The notes: generated from the letters alone by a model not told the origin. 64,000 bases of DNA from 39-52-133 sp035531075 (GCA_035531075.1 DATKTO010000041.1:116152-180151), one strand, 5' to 3'. Shown: positions 16,552 through 25,326, numbered from the stretch's first letter. A program made the numbers and translations.

Positions 16552-17451
16552 ATGAATCAATTAGCACAGACGCTTAATCTTTTTGCTTTAACCAGTATTC
16601 CGGGTATGCGTGTTTTGCGTATGCCCCTTACATCAAGTGTGCAATCCGGGATAACCGAACTTTTTCGTGGCCAGGAACATGAGTTTACACAGGGAATAGA
16701 AGAGGAAATCAAGTTTGACGGGATGTATCGTCCAGAAGAAAGCGAGCTTCTGTATATTAATAACTTTGATGATGTGGATGGAATTAAACCCGCAGTTTTG
16801 CGTCCCCAAGGCTGCCAGGAGTTCGTATTCAAGAGTGGTGCGCTTGAATCTGTAAAAGCAGTTTTTACCGGTTATATTAAGAATGGCAACATACGCGTTT
16901 TGATACAGGGCTTCGACAGAAGGCGGATCATCAATGCGAATGGCTTTTCTCTGGTTCATTCTGAAAATGCGTTTACCAGGTTTGAAGGCGGCGGCTTGAC
17001 CCTGGACAATAAGTTAACCGCGATCATTGAAGACGACAATCTGAAATTTGCCAGCTTCCACTACCTGAGGCACATATTTGATATGAGTGCCTACTGTAAG
17101 GAGGCAAGTGACCAGGATTTGAAAGTGTTTGTTCAAAACCCGGCTCTGCAGTTTGCCGATGCCCAGAATTTTATGGACGAAGCTGATGCCTGGGTGAGGC
17201 TCAAGGTGGTGTTGATTCAGCAGTGCGGCATCCTGGATTATTGTCCCGCAAGTAAAATTGCAGCCACTGCCAAGTTTTGTGATCTTCAGTTGCAACTTGT
17301 CGGCCCTCCCGGGCAGGAAAGAATTGTAATTCCGGCGGACCGACAGGAGGTTAAACAAATACTCCGCTTCCTTGACGAGGATTATTTCCAGTCGCCCCAG
17401 AGCACGATGAAATATAAGGCAAAATCCAGGCGTGTAATGGATAAATATTAA
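16552..17451 (+). CDS. KwaB-like (DUF4868) protein, solitary
   Basis: 299-residue soluble protein. Its second half follows the pattern remembered for DUF4868/KwaB-like proteins of the Kiwa anti-phage system: FEGGGLTLDNKLTAIIEDD, then LKFASFHYLRHIFDMSAY, an acidic helix, and a C-terminal strand-helix block ending FLDEDYFQSPQSTMKYKAKS. There is no signal peptide or membrane segment. KwaB normally pairs with the membrane protein KwaA, and no such gene is adjacent. A GGAGG motif sits before the ATG. The 90 bases before it and 342 bases after it hold no other gene. The family call is from remembered motif layout, not a search. Confidence 0.55.
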   Translation: MNQLAQTLNLFALTSIPGMRVLRMPLTSSVQSGITELFRGQEHEFTQGIEEEIKFDGMYRPEESELLYINNFDDVDGIKPAVLRPQGCQEFVFKSGALESVKAVFTGYIKNGNIRVLIQGFDRRRIINANGFSLVHSENAFTRFEGGGLTLDNKLTAIIEDDNLKFASFHYLRHIFDMSAYCKEASDQDLKVFVQNPALQFADAQNFMDEADAWVRLKVVLIQQCGILDYCPASKIAATAKFCDLQLQLVGPPGQERIVIPADRQEVKQILRFLDEDYFQSPQSTMKYKAKSRRVMDKY

Positions 17452-17793
17452 AATATTGTTTCGCTGCAGGTAAAGGTGCCGGGATTATTGACCTTTCGGT
17501 GCAAGATCCAATTCTTGAACATTGTTTTGCGTTTTGATGGCGTGTTCAGTAAACCAAACCAGCCTTTGTTCATTCCCAGCGCATATAAGATATTGCTCTG
17601 CGCATTGTGCGTATGAGTGGAGTTTGTTGCATTTCCGCGATATTCAGATTTTTTACCGTCAATGGCAATAAATGCGGCGGTACTTTGGTAAAATCTCACT
17701 TTGCTGAATACAGCCTGCCCAAGCTGGTCGGTGGATTCGACGATCTAAAAGCAACCGAATATTGAGGCTTTAAAAAAATTAAGGTGGTTAGAA
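17452..17793. other. Intergenic stretch without a convincing gene
   Basis: This 342-base gap between the KwaB-like gene and the exonuclease holds only a weak minus-strand frame (17448-17699) with no recognisable protein and no ribosome site. No IS end, tRNA or clear repeat is seen. The last 30 bases carry the AAGGTGG ribosome site of the exonuclease. It could be decayed coding sequence. Confidence 0.4.
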
Positions 17794-18582
17794 TTGAATC
17801 CATTACTGGTCTTTGACATCGAAACCATCCCTGACATCGCAGGCCTGCGCAAGCTTTACGAGCTTGATGCCAGGGTGAGCGATAATGATGTGGCGGAGAT
17901 GGCGTTCCAGATGCGTCGCCAGAAAACAGGTACTGATTTTATCCAGCACCATTTGCAGAAGGTGGCCGCGATTTCCTGCGTGCTACGCGAAGGGGATAAC
18001 TTCAAGGTATGGTCACTGGGCGGGCTTGAGGACGATGAAGGCAGTATCATTCAGCGCTTTTTCGACGGTATCGACAAATATACCCCGCAAATTGTGTCAT
18101 GGAACGGCAGCGGATTTGATTTGCCCGTGCTGCATTATCGCAGCCTGATACATGGCGTGCAGTGCGCGCGCTACTGGGACATGGGTGAGGACGATAAAGA
18201 CTTCAAGTGGAATAACTACATTAGCCGTTACCACTCACGACATATCGACTTGATGGATCTGCTCGCGATGTATGGCGGGCGTGCTAACGCTCCGCTGGAT
18301 GATCTGGCGAAACTGATCGGCTTCCCCGGTAAGTTGGGCATGGATGGCAGCAAGGTATGGGACGCGTATCAGCAGGGAAGACTCGGCGAAATACGCTACT
18401 ATTGTGAAACTGATGTGGTCAATACTTATCTGGTGTACGCACGCTTCCAGTTGATGCGCGGTCAGTTCACCAAGGCGCGCTACGAAAAAGAATGCGAACT
18501 GGTGCGCAGCACTTTGAGCAAATCTGACGAGCCGCACTGGGCTGAGTATCTTGCCGCATGGCCTTCCGACAAGTATGAATAA
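17794..18582 (+). CDS. Predicted 3'-5' exonuclease related to the PolB proofreading domain
   Basis: DnaQ-superfamily nuclease (PF10108-like). Acidic metal-binding motifs are visible: FDIETIPD at the N-terminus (ExoI), SWNGSGFDLPVLHYR near residue 105 (ExoII), DLMDLLAMYG near 150 and YYCETDVVNTYLVY near 205 (ExoIII with D). The 262-residue protein has no polymerase part. The start is a TTG at 17794 with AAGGTGG six bases upstream; it begins right before the first catalytic motif and no ATG fits. Its 3' end overlaps the VanZ-like gene by 8 bases. The cellular substrate is not established. Confidence 0.85.
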   Translation: MNPLLVFDIETIPDIAGLRKLYELDARVSDNDVAEMAFQMRRQKTGTDFIQHHLQKVAAISCVLREGDNFKVWSLGGLEDDEGSIIQRFFDGIDKYTPQIVSWNGSGFDLPVLHYRSLIHGVQCARYWDMGEDDKDFKWNNYISRYHSRHIDLMDLLAMYGGRANAPLDDLAKLIGFPGKLGMDGSKVWDAYQQGRLGEIRYYCETDVVNTYLVYARFQLMRGQFTKARYEKECELVRSTLSKSDEPHWAEYLAAWPSDKYE

Positions 18583-18967
18583 GCTGCGCTGGACCTGGTT
18601 GGCTGTAGGATGGTTTTGGGTGGCAGCGATTTTTTATTTGTCGCTTATGCCGCATCCGCCTGAACCTGTGCACTTCTGGAATGCCGATAAGCTTGAACAC
18701 GCGCTCGCTTACTGCCTGCTTATGCTGTGGTTTTGCCAGGTTTACAGGCAGCGCAGGCCTCGCTTGATGCTGGCTATGCTGCTGGTTGCAATGGGCGTTT
18801 TAATCGAATATATGCAACGCGAGACCGGTTACCGTTTTTTTGATTATGCCGACATGCTATCCAATGCAACCGGTGTGCTCGTAGGCTGGGCATGGGCACG
18901 TACCGGCCTGGGGCGTGTGTTTGCATACCTTGAGTATCATGCTGCAAGGAAGAGCAGGCAGCCTTAG
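18575..18967 (+). CDS. VanZ-like membrane protein
   Basis: 130-residue integral membrane protein with about four hydrophobic segments (near residues 6-24, 44-58, 64-84 and 95-110). The family signature is the block SLMPHPPEPVHFWNADKLEH near residue 25 and the later VLIEYMQ / DYADMLSNATGVLVGW, which match VanZ-like proteins (PF04892). Role unknown in most bacteria. The ATG at 18575 starts at the membrane helix and overlaps the exonuclease gene; a longer frame adds only 8 residues. Confidence 0.75.
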   Translation: MNKLRWTWLAVGWFWVAAIFYLSLMPHPPEPVHFWNADKLEHALAYCLLMLWFCQVYRQRRPRLMLAMLLVAMGVLIEYMQRETGYRFFDYADMLSNATGVLVGWAWARTGLGRVFAYLEYHAARKSRQP

Positions 18968-19039
18968 AATTTCAATCCTCTCAATTTTCCCAAGCCACCC
19001 TGTATGGGTATGCCTGGGGAAGCCAATAGATGTATAAAT

Positions 19040-20383
19040 ATGACAACAAGTACTCCACCGCTGAATATGCAGACCAACACGCCACCCATGCAGGACGTAA
19101 TCATTGAATCGCTGGACCAGGAAGGCCGCGGCATAGCACACGCCGAAGGTAAAGTTATTTTTATTGAGGGTGCATTAACAGGTGAGCGTGTCACCTATAG
19201 TTCCTATCGCAAGAAGCCCAGCTACGAGCTGGCCAAGGTGGATAAGGTGCTCAAGCAGTCGTTCATGCGGGTGCAGCCCAAATGTGTGCACTTTGATGTG
19301 TGCGGTGGTTGCTCCATGCAGCACCTTGAGGCACGTGCTCAGGTAGCAGCTAAGCAGCGCATACTGGAAGACAATCTGGAACGCATCGGCAAGGTCAAAG
19401 CGGCTATGATCATGCCGCCTATCTATGGTGAAACCTGGGGCTATCGCCAGCGTGCGCGCCTGTCGGTTCGACATGTCATCAAGAAGGGTAAAACGTTGGT
19501 GGGGTTTCACGAGAAGAGCAGCCGCTATGTGGCGGACATGCAGCACTGTGAAATCCTGCCGCCGAAGATAGCCAGGCTGCTGCCGCTATTGGCGCAAATG
19601 AACGAGGGCTTGTCGATACGTGACGATCTGCCGCAGATCGAAGTGGCGGTTGGAGAGCATGTCGATGCACTGGTATTGCGTATCATGAAGCCCCTGTCGC
19701 CTGCCGACGAAGGGACGATCAAACAGTTTGCCGATACCCACAAAGTGCAATTCTGGTTGCAAACCAAGGGGCCGGAAACAGTTGTGCCATTTTATCCGCT
19801 GGATGCACCGGCGCTTAGTTACAGTCTGCCCGAATTTGGTATCACCATGCCATTCTCACCCACCGATTTCACTCAGGTGAACAGCACCTTGAACCGGCTG
19901 ATGATGAGCCGCGCCATGCGGCTTCTCTCTCCCCAAAAAGGTGAACGCATAGCCGATTTTTTCTGTGGGCTGGGCAATTTTACGCTGCCGATTGCGCGCA
20001 GTGGCGCACAGGTGGTGGGCATTGAAGGCAGCGCATCGTTGCTGCAACGGGCGGCAAACAATGCCGCCTACAATGGTCTGGATGCCAACACGCAATTCAG
20101 CGTGATGAACCTGTTTGAGATGAATGAGGAGACACTGGACAAGCTGGGGAATTTTGACAAAATGCTGATCGATCCGCCGCGTGACGGCGCGTTTGAACTG
20201 GTCAAAGCCTTGGGGGCAGACGCACCGCAGCGCATCGTCTATGTGTCGTGCAATCCTTCTACTCTGGCGCGCGATGCCGAGGTGCTGGTGCACCAAAAAG
20301 GCTATGTGCTCAAGGCGGCAGGGGTGATGAATATGTTTCCGCATACCTCGCATGTGGAGTCTATCGCGCTGTTTGAAAAATAA
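19040..20383 (+). CDS. rlmD: 23S rRNA (uracil-1939-C5)-methyltransferase
   Basis: SAM-dependent enzyme making m5U1939 in 23S rRNA. A TRAM domain (DVIIESLDQEGRGIAHAEG) opens the protein; a 4Fe-4S cluster site CVHFDVCGGCSMQH follows near residue 80; the methyltransferase domain has FCGLGNFTLPIARSG, the DPPRDG motif near 375 and the nucleophile region YVSCNPSTLARD. The fold and cluster match RlmD/RumA. The ATG at 19040 is chosen; another at 19004 adds 12 residues without support. No strong ribosome site is visible for either, so the start is uncertain. Confidence 0.92.
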   Translation: MTTSTPPLNMQTNTPPMQDVIIESLDQEGRGIAHAEGKVIFIEGALTGERVTYSSYRKKPSYELAKVDKVLKQSFMRVQPKCVHFDVCGGCSMQHLEARAQVAAKQRILEDNLERIGKVKAAMIMPPIYGETWGYRQRARLSVRHVIKKGKTLVGFHEKSSRYVADMQHCEILPPKIARLLPLLAQMNEGLSIRDDLPQIEVAVGEHVDALVLRIMKPLSPADEGTIKQFADTHKVQFWLQTKGPETVVPFYPLDAPALSYSLPEFGITMPFSPTDFTQVNSTLNRLMMSRAMRLLSPQKGERIADFFCGLGNFTLPIARSGAQVVGIEGSASLLQRAANNAAYNGLDANTQFSVMNLFEMNEETLDKLGNFDKMLIDPPRDGAFELVKALGADAPQRIVYVSCNPSTLARDAEVLVHQKGYVLKAAGVMNMFPHTSHVESIALFEK

Positions 20384-20398
20384 TAAAAGCGGTTCAAT

Positions 20399-20427
20399 AA
20401 AAAAAGCGGCCTCGGCCGCTTTTTTTA
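20399..20427. terminator. Bidirectional terminator between rlmD and the Bax1-like gene
   Basis: Stem AAAAAGCGGC / GCCGCTTTTT with loop CTCG, flanked by A and T runs, serves the convergent genes on both strands. Confidence 0.85.
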
Positions 20428-20444
20428 TTTCATGTTGCTTTGTA

Positions 20445-21128
20445 TCAGTCGCGTTCGCCGGCAAAAGCCATCAGCAGGCTCAGCAGGTTAACGAAGATGT
20501 TATATATATCCAGATACAGAGTCAGGGTTGCCATCACGTAGTTGATTTCGCCGCCATGGATAATCTGGCTGATGTCATACAAAATGTAAGCCGAGAAGAT
20601 CAGAATGGCAATTGCCGAAATGGTCAGCGACAAAGCAGGGATGGCGAAGAAAATATTAGCCAGCGAAGCAACCAGCAGTAGGATTACGCCGATAAACAAG
20701 AATTTGCCCATGAAGCTGAAATCCTTCTTGGTGACCGTAGCGACGGTTGCCAGGCTAAAGAAAATCAGCCCAGTACCGCCTGCTGCCATGCCTACCAGTT
20801 CGGCGCCGTTGCGCAGATGCAGCGCATGTTGCAGGATCGGGCCGAGGAACACGCCGGCAACAAAGGTAAAGCCCAGCAGCATCGCGATACCCCATACGCT
20901 ATTGCGCAGCGCTGAAACGCCAAACAGCATACCCATCATGACGCCAAACATCAGTAACGGAGCCATGATAGGGTGCTGTGCCATAAATGAAAAACTGACG
21001 GACAGTCCAACGAACGCACCGATGATGGTCGGTATCATGGTCAGTGCCAGCATCATGTAAGTATTGCGTAATACCTTGTTTTGTTCCAGGGCCAGAGTGC
21101 CTGGTTGCGAGATAGTTTGATATTCCAT
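20445..21128 (-). CDS. Bax inhibitor-1 / YccA-family inner-membrane protein
   Basis: 227-residue protein with seven hydrophobic segments, the hallmark of the BI-1/YccA family. Relatives regulate FtsH proteolysis (YccA) or act as pH-sensitive Ca2+ leaks. Recognisable parts are MEYQTISQPGTLALEQNKVL before the first helix, then FTFVAGVFLGPILQ and the C-terminal LTLYLDIYNIFVNLLSLL with the acidic residues of the family. The ATG at 21128 has GGAG upstream; the 22-residue upstream extension lacks one. It is a single gene. Confidence 0.9.
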   Translation of the reverse strand: MEYQTISQPGTLALEQNKVLRNTYMMLALTMIPTIIGAFVGLSVSFSFMAQHPIMAPLLMFGVMMGMLFGVSALRNSVWGIAMLLGFTFVAGVFLGPILQHALHLRNGAELVGMAAGGTGLIFFSLATVATVTKKDFSFMGKFLFIGVILLLVASLANIFFAIPALSLTISAIAILIFSAYILYDISQIIHGGEINYVMATLTLYLDIYNIFVNLLSLLMAFAGERD

Positions 21129-21234
21129 TGTTTTTCTCCGGGTGGTGTATTGAACAACAGGTATAAGAGTATCGAATGAGGGCAAAAGTTGCAATGACTC
21201 TGTTAATTGCGGCTAAAAATAATGCGGGAGACGC

Positions 21235-21263
21235 TTTAAATTAGTGGCGGATATCTGTATGAT
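21235..21263 (+). promoter_or_regulatory. Candidate sigma-70 promoter of tRNA-Ser
   Basis: TTTAAA (21235-21240), a 17-base spacer and TATGAT (21258-21263) lie 10 bases before the tRNA. The following GCGCGC discriminator is the GC-rich type common in stringently controlled stable-RNA promoters. Confidence 0.45.
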
Positions 21264-21273
21264 GCGCGCTCTT

Positions 21274-21361
21274 GGAGGTTTGGGTGAGTGGTTTAAACCA
21301 GCAGTCTTGAAAACTGCCGAAGGGAAACCTTCCGTGAGTTCGAATCTCACAGCCTCCGCCA
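21274..21361 (+). tRNA. tRNA-Ser, anticodon TGA
   Basis: The acceptor stem GGAGGTT pairs with AGCCTCC, followed by G and an encoded CCA. The anticodon stem GCAGT/ACTGC encloses loop CTTGAAA with TGA at 21308-21310. A long variable arm (around GAAGGGAAACCTTC) marks a class II tRNA, and the T arm GTGAG TTCGAAT CTCAC is intact. Reads UCA and related serine codons. Confidence 0.97.
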
Positions 21362-21372
21362 GAATGTTGTTT

Positions 21373-21431
21373 AACCCCGTAAACACGGGGTTCGTGCCCC
21401 CCGTTTATCCTCAGGATGCGGGGGGTTTTTG
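21373..21431 (+). terminator. Two hairpins after tRNA-Ser, the second a terminator
   Basis: The first hairpin is AACCCCGT-AAAC-ACGGGGTT (21373-21392). The second pairs CCCCCCG (21397-21403) with CGGGGGG (21419-21425) and runs into TTTTT. The second ends tRNA transcription; the first may help processing. Confidence 0.75.
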
Positions 21432-21553
21432 TTTGTATCGCCGTATGCAGGCAGCAAAAAATATGTTGAGGGGGGCTGGATTGTGAATAATCTGATCCGG
21501 GGTGATAATGCTCACAGCACTGCTTTGGTTCGTATTCAGGATTGGAGATAATT

Positions 21554-21745
21554 ATGACTAAAGAATTTTTGCCTAGATTATTTTCGCAAATCATTCAGTT
21601 GCTCTCCATCGCTTTTTTCTTTTATGCTGCCTACGAAGGGGTAATGAGGGGAGGTGGATCTACGAGTGTTTTTACGGGCGTAGGTGTACTTGCTCTTGTG
21701 CTGGTGGGAAGTTATTTTATTGAAAAATTTGCTCAAGCTTATTAA
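21554..21745 (+). CDS. Small membrane protein of unknown function
   Basis: 63 residues with two hydrophobic stretches (about 12-30 and 42-58) separated by a glycine-rich turn (VMRGGGSTSVF). The ATG at 21554 has GGAG six bases upstream; a TTG at 21542 overlaps that motif and is rejected. It is followed after 46 bases by a secreted coiled-coil protein, which may share its transcript. No family recognised. Confidence 0.65.
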   Translation: MTKEFLPRLFSQIIQLLSIAFFFYAAYEGVMRGGGSTSVFTGVGVLALVLVGSYFIEKFAQAY

Positions 21746-21791
21746 CGCAGATTATACGTATCATGTATTACCAGAGAAAGTAGGGGACTAT

Positions 21792-22091
21792 ATGTTGAGA
21801 ATCGGGATTTTTGCAGCATTGCTTTTGTCTGTTGTGCCTTTGGTTCATGCAAAAGACGTCTCTGTGCAGCAAGCCGGGTATAACAATGCATTGCAGAGAA
21901 TGGAAAAGGCTGAAGAGGCGTATAAGTCTGATGCTCAGACCGTAGCAGATACTGAAAAATTTATCGAAAAGAAAAAGAGGCAGCTGGCCGAAGAGCAAAA
22001 GAAGGCGGATATCTCCAGAAAAAACTACCAGGAAGCCAAGGAAAAGTTGGAGCAGGCACAAAACGCGTTGGACAGAGCCTGGAAAGAATAA
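21792..22091 (+). CDS. Small secreted coiled-coil protein
   Basis: 99 residues: a signal peptide (MLRIGIFAALLLSVVPLVHA) followed by a continuous Lys/Glu/Ala-rich stretch with heptad character (for example EKFIEKKKRQLAEEQKKA) running to the C-terminus. Probably a periplasmic helical protein. The ATG at 21792 is chosen because it opens the signal peptide and has AGGGGA upstream; the longer frame overlaps the previous gene. Function unknown. Confidence 0.7.
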   Translation: MLRIGIFAALLLSVVPLVHAKDVSVQQAGYNNALQRMEKAEEAYKSDAQTVADTEKFIEKKKRQLAEEQKKADISRKNYQEAKEKLEQAQNALDRAWKE

Positions 22092-22111
22092 ATTATCTTT
22101 TTACGGTGAAT

Positions 22112-22140
22112 AAAAAAGGCTGCTATTTGCAGCCTTTTTT
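22112..22140. terminator. Bidirectional terminator between the coiled-coil gene and feoB
   Basis: Perfect 12-bp stem AAAAAAGGCTGC / GCAGCCTTTTTT with loop TATTT serves both convergent genes. Confidence 0.85.
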
Positions 22141-22159
22141 ATTCAGGATACAGCACTCG

Positions 22160-23947
22160 CTAATAGCCCAATGCTCGCGCGACCTGATAGAACGCAAAAC
22201 TGAGCAACCACGCAAGTGCCAGCGACCAGGCAATGGAAAACCACATAAAGCCGGCACTATTGGACTCCTTGCGCAGGGTAGCAATGGTGGTCAGGCAGGG
22301 TGTGTAGATCAGGGTGAATAGCATGAAGCTATACGCTTGCACCCAATCCAGTTGCAGTGCCATCGCACCGCTCAAGGCCTGCCCACTGAGGCCATAGATT
22401 ACGGCAAGCGAGCCTATGACGATTTCTTTGGCAACAAAGCCGAAGATGAGGGCGATGGTGAGATCCGGCGTGATGCCGATAGGAGCAAACAGCGGGTGTA
22501 GCCATGCACCCAGAATGCCCGCCCAGGTATCTGCGCTGGCGGGAGCAGCCGAGGTCGGCAGGTTTGTGAGCAGCCATACCAGTACTACGCCGGCTACGAT
22601 GAATTTGCTGGCGCGGTGTAGAAACTGGTAAACCTCATGCCAGCCGCGCATCACCATCTGGCGCAGGGTGGGGAAGCGGTAAGGAGGGAGCTCCAGCACG
22701 AAAGGTTCGCTATTGGGGTAGAAACGTTTGAATAGCATCGCAGTGAGGATGGCAGAGGCGAAGCTGAACAGGTACAGGCTGAAGAGCACCAGGGGAGCGG
22801 CCTTAGGTGAAAACAGTGCTGCGCTGATAAAGACGAATACCTGCAGGCGTGCCGAGCACAGCGAAAATGGGATGACGAGCATGGAAAGCAGTCGCAGTGA
22901 ACGCGAGCGCATGACACGCGTGCCCATCAGTGCGGGTACATTACAGCCGAATCCCATTAGCAGCATGACAAAGCTGCGCCCATCAAGTCCCATTCTGGAC
23001 ATTAGTGCATCCATCAGAAAGGCTGCCCGCGACAGATAGCCGGTATCTTCCACGATTGCCATGAACAAAAAGAACAGCACGATCAGGGGGACGAAGGCTG
23101 CGACCGTGGCTATGCCATTGTAGACGCCATCAAGCAGCAGCCCTTGCAGTGCGGCGGGCAGGCTGCTGAGGAGCGGTGCAATAGCCGCTTCGCGCAGCCA
23201 GCCAAATGTCTCGTTGACACCGGCTTGCAGCGGCTGGCCAAAAAAGAAAATTGCCTGAAACAGTAAATACATGATGCCGAAAAAAATCGGCAAACCCAGC
23301 CATGGGTGCAACATAAAACTGTCGAGACGGGTAGTGAGATTGTCAGACAATCGTGCCGGAATTTGCACGGACTGTTGCAGTATACGGGCCATTTCGTGCT
23401 CAATATGCTCATCCTGTTCGAGCTGGCTGCGCAATGTTTCCGGCATGCCTGGCGTACTGTAGCGCAATGTTTTGGTGATTGCCTGCAGTGCCTCCGGATA
23501 GCCGCTGCCGTATTTTGCGCTGAGCAGAAAAATGGGGATGCCCATGGCTGCTGACATTTTTGCAGCATCGATGGTGATGCCCAGTTTCTTGGCTTCGTCG
23601 GCCATATTGAGCAGCACAATCATGTTCAAATTGAATTGTTTGAGTTGCAGCAACAGGCTCAGTTGGCGCTCGATTTGCGTGGCATTGAGTATGATAAGGG
23701 CAAGATCCGGCACATTGTCGTGCAGAAAGTGGCGCACGACCTGTTCGTCCTCGGAAAAGCCGTGCATGTCGTAAATGCCGGGAAGGTCAATGATTTCAAC
23801 CATTTCGCTGCCGAGAAGGATCTTTCCGCTGAGCAGCTCTACTGTAATGCCGGGCCAGTTGCCGACGCGCGAAGCGGAGCCGGTCAGGCGGTTGAACAAG
23901 GTGGATTTGCCGGTATTAGGCATCCCCAGCAAGGCAATTTTTTTCAT
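22160..23947 (-). CDS. feoB: Ferrous iron transport protein B
   Basis: GTP-driven Fe2+ importer of the inner membrane. The N-terminal G domain shows GMPNTGKSTLFNRLTG (G1), DLPGIYDMHGFSEDE (G3) and LLNMADEAKK (G4). The membrane domain begins near residue 210 and carries two nucleoside-recognition-like gates (for example GFGCNVPALMGTR near 330 and FGFVAKEIVIGSLAV near 505). At 595 residues it is shorter than the E. coli form. Its ATG overlaps the feoA stop, so FeoA and FeoB are coupled. No convincing Fur box was found upstream of feoA. Confidence 0.95.
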   Translation of the reverse strand: MKKIALLGMPNTGKSTLFNRLTGSASRVGNWPGITVELLSGKILLGSEMVEIIDLPGIYDMHGFSEDEQVVRHFLHDNVPDLALIILNATQIERQLSLLLQLKQFNLNMIVLLNMADEAKKLGITIDAAKMSAAMGIPIFLLSAKYGSGYPEALQAITKTLRYSTPGMPETLRSQLEQDEHIEHEMARILQQSVQIPARLSDNLTTRLDSFMLHPWLGLPIFFGIMYLLFQAIFFFGQPLQAGVNETFGWLREAAIAPLLSSLPAALQGLLLDGVYNGIATVAAFVPLIVLFFLFMAIVEDTGYLSRAAFLMDALMSRMGLDGRSFVMLLMGFGCNVPALMGTRVMRSRSLRLLSMLVIPFSLCSARLQVFVFISAALFSPKAAPLVLFSLYLFSFASAILTAMLFKRFYPNSEPFVLELPPYRFPTLRQMVMRGWHEVYQFLHRASKFIVAGVVLVWLLTNLPTSAAPASADTWAGILGAWLHPLFAPIGITPDLTIALIFGFVAKEIVIGSLAVIYGLSGQALSGAMALQLDWVQAYSFMLFTLIYTPCLTTIATLRKESNSAGFMWFSIAWSLALAWLLSFAFYQVARALGY

Positions 23948-24192
23948 GCCTGCACCATGATTTTTTCGGCTTCAATTTTGCGCAGCAAGATATCGGTTGT
24001 GCCGATACGAACCTGCAAGGGACCGGAGAATCGTGCTTTGCGTATCAGCTCAATATGCTTGCCGACACGAAAACCCATCGCAAGCAGGCGTTGGTGCAGA
24101 GCCTCATCGGTGTGGATGGAGACAATAGTGGCGACATCGCCAGGGTTCATGCTGGATAACGTCATAAAGGAAGTGGGAGGGTTTGCATTCAC
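23944..24192 (-). CDS. feoA: Ferrous iron transport protein A
   Basis: Small SH3-fold cytoplasmic partner of FeoB. The 82 residues contain the family pattern MNPGDVATIVSI, the helix LHQRLLAMGFRVGKHIELI and ending strands QVRIGTTDILLRKIEAEKI. The frame opens at GTG 24192; an ATG at 24165 (MTLSSMNPGD) is a plausible alternative and would give 73 residues. Neither has a clear ribosome site. It overlaps feoB by 4 bases and is divergent from dapA. Confidence 0.9.
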   Translation of the reverse strand: MNANPPTSFMTLSSMNPGDVATIVSIHTDEALHQRLLAMGFRVGKHIELIRKARFSGPLQVRIGTTDILLRKIEAEKIMVQA

Positions 24193-24286
24193 AATGGGGT
24201 GATTATTCCATAGCGGCTTGTCTTTTGTAAGGCAATCTCAAGAAGTTTCGGTTAAAATATGCAAATTTTTAAACGTGGCCATAACC

Positions 24287-25162
24287 ATGATAAAAGGCAG
24301 TATTGTAGCAATAGTAACCCCGATGAATGCGGACAGTAGTCTGGATTTGAACGCGTTTCGATCGCTGATTGATTTTCATATTGAGCAGGGTAGCGATGGC
24401 ATCGTAGTAGTGGGCACTTCAGGCGAATCTCCAACGGTAGATGTGGAAGAGCACGAGCTGCTTATCCAGGTGGCGGTTGATCATGCGGCCAAGCGCATCC
24501 CTATCATTGCCGGAACAGGTGCAAATTCAACCAAAGAGGCAATTGAGCTGGCCGCTTTTTCCAAAAAGGCGGGAGCGGATGCTTCGCTGACTGTTGTGCC
24601 TTATTACAATAAGCCAACGCAGGAAGGCTTGTATCAACACTTCAAGGCAATCGCCGAAGCTGTGGATATGCCGCACATTTTGTACAACGTACCCGGACGT
24701 ACGGTGGCAGACATGAGCAATGACACGGTGTTGCGACTTGCGCAGATCCCCAATATCGTCGGCATCAAGGATGCGACCGGAAATATCGGGCGCGGCAGTG
24801 ATTTGTTGCTGCGCGCCCCGAAGGATTTTGCAATCTATAGCGGTGACGATGCAAGTACGCTGGCCATGATGTTATTGGGAGCGCACGGAGCGATTTCGGT
24901 CACGGCTAACGTGGCGCCCAAATTAATGCATGAGATGTGTATCGCTGCCTTAAACGGTGAAGTTGCCAAGGCACGAGAAATCAATTTCCGTCTGTTGGGG
25001 CTGCACATGGATCTTTTTGTAGAAGCGAACCCTATCCCGGTGAAATGGGCTGTGGCACGCATGGGCAGGATTCAGAATTTCCTTCGCTTGCCCCTCACCC
25101 CGCTGGCTTCTGGCTCGCAAGCTGCAGTGGAAAAAGCCATGCGGCATGCAGGCATTATTTAG
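24287..25162 (+). CDS. dapA: 4-hydroxy-tetrahydrodipicolinate synthase
   Basis: Condenses pyruvate with aspartate semialdehyde, the first committed step of lysine and diaminopimelate synthesis. The 291-residue TIM barrel shows GTSGESPTV near residue 44, the Tyr region PYYNKPTQEGLYQHF near 107, LYNVPGRTV near 133 and the Schiff-base lysine in IVGIKDATG near 161. The ATG at 24287 is used because the frame upstream adds unrelated residues. bamC and an MBL hydrolase follow, a common betaproteobacterial order. Confidence 0.96.
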   Translation: MIKGSIVAIVTPMNADSSLDLNAFRSLIDFHIEQGSDGIVVVGTSGESPTVDVEEHELLIQVAVDHAAKRIPIIAGTGANSTKEAIELAAFSKKAGADASLTVVPYYNKPTQEGLYQHFKAIAEAVDMPHILYNVPGRTVADMSNDTVLRLAQIPNIVGIKDATGNIGRGSDLLLRAPKDFAIYSGDDASTLAMMLLGAHGAISVTANVAPKLMHEMCIAALNGEVAKAREINFRLLGLHMDLFVEANPIPVKWAVARMGRIQNFLRLPLTPLASGSQAAVEKAMRHAGII

Positions 25163-25326
25163 TGGTTGTTGCATCACGTCGCGCAGTGCCTCAGTTCAAA
25201 CTGAGTACCGCGAACAGGCGAAGTTTATGCATATTCACACAAAATTTTGAGACGGTTTCTAACTCGGCACGACAAAGCATTTAATCCCTTGTTTGTAACA
25301 GGCGGCATTTATTCATTAGGAACAGC

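Noticed and set aside
17448..17699. 83-residue minus-strand frame in the gap after the KwaB-like gene
   Set aside because: No ribosome site, no recognisable protein, overlaps the end of the KwaB-like gene.
21244..21486. 80-residue plus-strand frame across tRNA-Ser
   Set aside because: It reads straight through the tRNA and its terminator; a well-known false-gene pattern.
21241..21594. 117-residue minus-strand frame
   Set aside because: Antisense of tRNA-Ser and the start of the next gene; the CEIRTHG-type sequence is the usual artefact of tRNA-Ser reverse strands.
24193..24286. Fur box between feoA and dapA
   Set aside because: AT-rich pieces are present, but none fits the 7-1-7 Fur pattern well enough.
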